A stretch of 64,000 bases of DNA from Maribacter sp. MMG018 (GTDB taxonomy: Bacteria; Bacteroidota; Bacteroidia; Flavobacteriales; Flavobacteriaceae). The notes under the pieces were generated by a model. It saw only the letters and a program-made list of their open reading frames with translations. It did no database searches and was not told where the DNA came from. Positions 63,999 to 64,000 of this stretch are shown in pieces. Location of the stretch: the NCBI RefSeq assembly GCF_018100785.1, contig NZ_JAGJEC010000002.1:1265758-1329757 (forward strand), read 5' to 3'. The translations under genes were made by a program, and so were the position numbers. Within the stretch, counting starts at the first letter, position 1; each line of letters begins with the position of its first letter.

Positions 63999-64000
63999 CA

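Larger units (their letters stand above)
55333..64000 (+). mobile_element. Chromosomal integron-like gene cassette array (ten full cassettes and the start of an eleventh)
   Basis: Cassette boundaries (the G of each GTT) lie at 55333, 56386, 56701, 57297, 57921, 59656, 60888, 62003, 62701, 63342 and 63992. In each cassette the 5' bases are the exact reverse complement of the bases that open its own 3' palindrome; examples are GTTAGCCACA/TGTGGCTAAC, GTTGTAGCAC/GTGCTACAAC and GTTGTAAGCA/TGCTTACAAC. Neighbouring cassettes have different sequences, so shared repeats do not explain it; circular cassettes bounded by one site each do. Contents are small, AT-rich, functionally unrelated and mostly on the plus strand. 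The array continues beyond the right edge. Confidence 0.93.

Overview
The window looks like chromosomal DNA of a marine-type member of the Flavobacteriaceae (Bacteroidota). The basis is the gene content: an all-menaquinone (MK) biosynthesis cluster, TonB-type outer-membrane barrels with CarboxypepD_reg domains, the small CAL67264-type membrane protein, DUF2853 and DUF4870 proteins, A-rich start contexts with little Shine-Dalgarno, and TAnnTTTG-type promoter elements. No rRNA, tRNA, CRISPR array or intact insertion sequence was seen.

Layout. Positions 1-1966 hold the N-terminal two thirds of a secreted zinc metalloprotease. Positions 2161-5490 are a three-gene operon (circularly permuted ATP-grasp, alpha-E protein, transglutaminase). 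Positions 5554-7021 hold prfB, with an intact programmed +1 frameshift site, and an ArsC-like protein. Positions 7105-10111 hold a Gly/Tyr-rich exported protein and an outer-membrane barrel. Positions 10353-21867 are mostly housekeeping genes (fumC, ettA, an acyl-CoA carboxylase beta subunit, an oxidoreductase) plus a large plug-domain protein that lacks a barrel. Positions 21938-36751 hold two minus-strand menaquinone clusters (menC-CPBP-menE, and menI-like-menF-menD...menA) with a two-component-like pair between them; menB and menH are not in the window. Positions 36816-54947 are further core genes: dnaK, sdaA, a DUF294 protein and its exonuclease partner, purC, phoH, a SAM hydrolase, dnaN, argE with a transporter, and mnmE.

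The accessory region starts directly after mnmE and runs off the right edge (about 54950-64000). I read it as a chromosomal integron. A decayed tyrosine recombinase C-terminus (55040-55249) lies next to a row of ten complete gene cassettes and the start of an eleventh. Every cassette begins with GTT plus a few specific bases and ends with the exact reverse complement of those bases; the match extends 7-10 bp and differs from cassette to cassette. Each end is followed by an imperfect palindrome, usually about 131 nt, ending in the next GTT. This self-consistency across ten junctions is the hallmark of attC-bounded cassettes. Only the GTT core is invariant; the classical GTTRRRY rule is often broken, so standard attC models may miss it.

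The cassettes are AT-rich and carry small unrelated genes: a CPBP protease, secreted and lipoproteins, a RES-domain protein with a coiled-coil partner, a beta-propeller lipoprotein, a DinB-like protein, small membrane proteins and a winged-helix-like protein. All but one are on the plus strand. The recombinase remnant has the same orientation as the cassettes, unlike the classical layout, and is broken by stops. The array therefore looks stranded here unless an integrase is supplied from elsewhere.
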